Positions 60,666-64,000 of a DNA stretch of 64,000 nucleotides are shown one piece after another. The position numbers were made by a program, and so were the translations under genes. How positions within the stretch are numbered: position 1 is the stretch's first letter; every line of letters begins with the position of its first letter. The DNA is from Plantago major (Eukaryota; Streptophyta; Magnoliopsida; Lamiales; Plantaginaceae), in contig CM048844.1 in NCBI GenBank assembly GCA_026545765.1, forward strand, positions 65,223,035 through 65,287,034, in the 5' to 3' direction. The notes under the pieces were generated by a model, which did not search any database, had not been told where the DNA came from, and saw only the letters and a program-made list of their open reading frames with translations.

Positions 60666-61408
60666 TCAGTTTAGTTCTTGTGTAAAAACAACTTACGCCC
60701 CTCCATAAAACGATATGGGATTGCAATACTTTCCATTCCAAGACTTTTCCATTTTTATCATTTCTGTGTCTTACCTCTTATACTTTCTCCATTATTTATC
60801 ATTTATCTCTTCCACAACAAACAACAAACTATAGACTTTCTTAACAATAGTGTCGAAAATAAGTGAGACACGTTTAACGGGACGGAGGGATTATATGTAA
60901 AAAGATTGAAAGTGAGAAAAAATTTAATACGTAACAACTGGTAATCTAGTGTCAAAGTCTAATTTTAGAGGAATGTATGCATATTGCATATTATATGTAC
61001 GGAACAATTACATATACCTCCCCTATTAGATGCCCTCTACTAATCTGGATACCATTAGTCGAACAATTACATCCAGGTCCATTAATCTGTTTTTGGGTTG
61101 ACTAACTGATAAGCTGAATCAACTTATTCACAAACCAAACATGCCCTTAGCCAATTTATTTGGAGTACCATTTCAATTCTAAACAAAATAGATTTAAAAT
61201 ACAAAGGGTTTGGTCTGTTTTTATTGAATTGAAACTGAACTTGTCGAGCTTCAGGTGGTTACAGATTTACAATATATCCCGGGACCAACCATTCGCGCAT
61301 GATTCTAGAGGTGGCTCCCACGGTCCATACCACCTGTAACTCCCCGCGCACTTTGCCCCGTATGACACTTATTTCCGGCAATCCCGATAGCCCCGCTATG
61401 ATACCACC
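60666..61408. other. Intergenic DNA without a recognised gene
   Basis: GGGACGGAGGGATTA at 60879-60893 looks like one end of a Stowaway-type element, but no matching left end was found. The right part (61260-61408) is GC-richer and belongs to the LTR element at 61395-61633. Confidence 0.4.
61395..61406 (-). promoter_or_regulatory. Primer binding site next to an LTR
   Basis: On the minus strand it reads TGGTATCATAGC, one base different from the initiator tRNA-Met site, two bases after the LTR end at 61409. Confidence 0.6.
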
Positions 61409-61633
61409 TGTAACGACCCGACCACTAAGGGTTCGAGACCCGGTCCATTGGACTGGCAATATTACTCATGACTGTCGTACACACGTCTCGTTGGTAGGAT
61501 ATTGTCTGCTTTGGGCCTGAACCCGCACGGTTGTTTTTGAATCACCCAAAAGGCCTCATAAAATAGGAGAGTGGTGGTCATATATATACCTTCACCCTTT
61601 CACTCGAACCGATGTTGGATGTTGGGTATTACA
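61409..61633 (-). repeat. Short LTR (about 225 bp), TGTAATACCC type, with adjacent PBS
   Basis: On the minus strand it starts TGTAATACCC and ends CGTTACA, with the PBS two bases further. Plant gypsy and TRIM LTRs often start TGTAA.ACCC. No internal coding sequence or second full LTR was seen; a short echo of the border (ATACCACCTGTAAC) lies at 61327. Either a TRIM or a remnant of a larger element is possible. Confidence 0.5.
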
Positions 61634-62580
61634 ACAACTCAACAATAGTCTAATTATAATGAAGGTGCGTGCAAGAAGGAAAGCGCCTACTATCTGCTTC
61701 TTCCCCGGTCACGATCTTGCCGGAATATAACCGAACAGATAAAATCCCTTTCTTGCAATAATATTTCAATTAGTTATGCTGTAGTTAGGGATTTCGAATA
61801 TTGGTGAATGAGTTTGTAGCATATGGAGAAACTATTTTGATTTGGGGATGGTGGAGTTTTTGTAGATTGGTGGAGTTGTCATTAGGGATTCCGTATCGAT
61901 TTAGTGTGCATTAGATTTAGATTCAAGAATTGAACTCGATACAGAGTTTGGTTGATGCTGGGATTCAATTTTGAAAACCAGGGACATAATTCAATGTTTT
62001 ATGAACTTGAAAACTTTGCCTTTTCAGAATTAGAGTTGTATGAGGGACTTGGATTGCAAAACCAGTTTCTTTCAATTTGGCCAATAAATAGTTTGTGACT
62101 TTGCAAATAAGTCCAGAAAAAATTTAAAAACCTAAAATTAAATTCACGACTGTATGTATACATCAAAGGTTCCACTTAATGGCTCCGTACTTTATGTATA
62201 TATCAAGGGCTTCCAATATAAACATTAAACTCTACCTTTTTTCCCCTCAGGTTTGGAGATTGATGTTCATGTGTCGGGATTAGTTTAGACGTTGGACGTG
62301 TGTTGGCTCCTTATTTAATTTCATAAATTAATTTTAAAATAAAACGATTCAAAATTACTTGAGAGGACACATGTCACATCCAGATTAATCTGGAAGAGAA
62401 TAAAACGTGGAAATATGAGAGTGGACACGTGTCCCACTTTAATTTAACCTAAGAAAATAGTGGAAATTAAGAAAAAACCTAAAGCAAATGAATAAAAGAA
62501 AAAGAAAAAAAATCAAATTAAACATAAAATTTAAAAGTAAGGATGTGTTTGGTTGCAATATGAGTTTGGACTATACAATA
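61634..62580. other. Intergenic DNA without a recognised gene
   Basis: No supported coding or repeat structure was seen. Confidence 0.4.
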
Positions 62581-62834
62581 CTCCCTCCGTTCTTTTTATA
62601 GGTTTACATTTTGCCATTCTGGGGATTTTTTTAAAAGTTTAATGTTTCATTTTTTGGAAACCCCACTATCTACATTTATTAATTTTTTAAATACTCTTTT
62701 TCAAACTTTATCCATTATTTCTCTTACTTTTTGTATTTTCTCTCTTACTTTTTACCATCTACTTACTATTTTATTCTATTTCCTTAAAATTCACACCAAA
62801 CCAAAATGTAAACATTCTAAACGACCGGAGGGAG
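62581..62834. mobile_element. Stowaway-type MITE, TSD TA
   Basis: It starts CTCCCTCCGTTC and ends CCGGAGGGAG, flanked by TA on both sides (62579-62580 and 62835-62836); 254 bases, AT-rich, non-coding. TIR and TSD fit Tc1/mariner-derived Stowaway elements. Confidence 0.85.
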
Positions 62835-63139
62835 TAATAGATTTATGAAAAAGGTTGAAATTTGTTATTGTTCAAAAGTTACGGACTACAATGTCATTAT
62901 AAAATTTATTAGGGAAACTATAACTAATTTGCCCGCGTTTTCCATTTCAAACCATCATCAAAGTTGAAGCTATATTGGGGTTGAAAAATATTAATATTTG
63001 AAAAATATGTAGGTGTAGAATGCGTTTCTGATGAAACTTGGTTCCAGTAAATATTGATTTCTAGTTGAATCTTTAACAAATCTAACAAAGTTAGGATTAT
63101 AAATTTCGTTCATCCACTTTATACTCGGTCAATAATTTT

Positions 63140-64000
63140 TTTAGAGCACCCGTTTTCACCCGGTCGTACTACCCCTAAAATGAGAAATGTTCAAAAAAGC
63201 CACTTGTCCTATGTGACTGCGCAAACTACCCTCGCTCACCTATTATTATTAAGTTTAGAAAAAATTGTAGGTAAATTTTCACGTAAACCTGTAATTTAAC
63301 TGATGGCGGGTGAGAGGTTACAACCTGCCGTCACCCAACCCGTCAATATATATGTAGAACGAAAAGGAGTAAATATATGTATGCAATCATAAATTACACA
63401 TGTACATTAAATGCCATATATACAATAAGTCACGAACTAATATTTTACATGTTTAATTTGAAACTTCTTTGGATTATGGGTAAAAGACTTTCGATATATC
63501 TTGTACCATTTTATTTGAGTTTTGGACTTGGTTCATGAATCGACGCTAGTTATAAATTAACACAAACTCTCATGAGATACGGTCTCTAGATAACGTATCT
63601 AAAGACGACCTATGCTATTAATAAATCGTACATGTTATTAATCAAAACGTCTATGTTATTAACGAAATAAGTCTTATTATAATATGAAAGAACACCAATG
63701 TTGATAACATATGTGTTTTAATTAATAATATCGATGATTTTCTTGACAATATAGGTCAGTCTCTAGATAAATTATTTAGAGATCGTCTCTCAGGAGACTT
63801 ACTCATAAATAAATGGATAGTTTTTGGATTTAAACATTTATTTTGTTTTGTATTTAACGTTTTTGTCTAATTAATTATATTACACATTTAGTTTGGTTTA
63901 TTTCACCCACTAATTCGCCCCATCTCTTATCACCTGACCTGTAATGGATTGTAAAACTATTTTACCAGTCTCGATTAAGTATATGATATACACACACACA
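63140..64000 (+). repeat. Unnamed dispersed repeat, copy 2 (runs to or past the window end)
   Basis: It is similar to 59995-60665 in the same orientation. It is interrupted by a MITE at 63561-63803 and resumes with TTTGGATTTAAACATTTA...TTCACCCACTAATTCGCCCC. The last bases are a CA repeat. Confidence 0.6.
63561..63803. mobile_element. Foldback MITE, copy 2
   Basis: It is similar to 37471-37715 along its length, with the same terminal inverted repeats (CTCATGAGATACGGTCTCTAG at the left) and the shared interior AAAACGTCTATGTTATTAAC. It is inserted in the dispersed repeat copy 2. Confidence 0.78.

Noticed and set aside
60666..60893. Stowaway element ending at GGGACGGAGGGA
   Set aside because: No matching left end with a TA duplication could be found, so it was left as a note only.
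61409..61470. tRNA gene suggested by the GGTTCGAGACC box
   Set aside because: No A-box at a proper distance and no cloverleaf could be drawn; the stretch lies inside an LTR next to a PBS.

Overview
The window is plant nuclear DNA, from a dicot as far as can be judged. It carries two intron-rich host genes with plant homologues. The rest is mostly plant-type LTR retrotransposons, a plant L1-type LINE and several MITEs. No bacterial, organellar, rRNA, tRNA or CRISPR feature was found. The species cannot be fixed from the sequence.

Layout. (1) About 1-33425 is a nest of retrotransposons. The outer element is a plus-strand Ty1/copia retrotransposon of Sirevirus type (called family A here). Its 5' LTR lies left of the window; it has gag, pol, a large extra gene after pol, a polypurine tract and a truncated 3' LTR. 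Three insertions interrupt it: a solo LTR of related family B (9256-10665, TSD GGTTC), an unrelated 2.0-kb solo LTR C (11946-13955, TSD GATTG), and a second, complete family A element on the minus strand (15627-32967). That second element has itself received a family B solo LTR (29863-31280, TSD CAGTT). (2) 33426-37470 is a rearranged Ty3/gypsy element: protease, gag, PBS and LTR on the minus strand, then the continuation of the same coding region on the plus strand. (3) 37471-43960 holds MITE copies, a PIF/Harbinger deletion derivative with a transposase remnant, and a 3-kb block of direct and inverted repeats. (4) 43963-48038 is a five-exon host gene for a small SR/lysine-rich nuclear-type protein. 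(5) 48799-50018 is a decayed SANT/Myb-like gene and 50225-53322 is a 5'-truncated LINE. (6) 53738-58479 is an eight-exon host gene for a DUF3531 protein, probably plastid-targeted. (7) 58480-64000 is AT-rich intergenic DNA with two copies of an unnamed repeat, an LTR with an adjacent PBS, a Stowaway-type MITE and another MITE copy.

The most interesting feature is the extra gene between pol and the 3' LTR in both family A elements. It is more than 1,000 codons long, has its own TATA box and 5' leader, and is split by several introns; the exons measured in the minus copy are exact multiples of three. It begins with a domain resembling the 'putative plant transposon protein' family, continues through acidic and coiled-coil regions, and ends in a conserved domain of about 190 residues that I cannot assign. 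This looks like a spliced, separately promoted accessory (env-position) gene of a Sirevirus. Both copies are damaged by stops and frameshifts, but they can be compared with each other to recover the gene structure.
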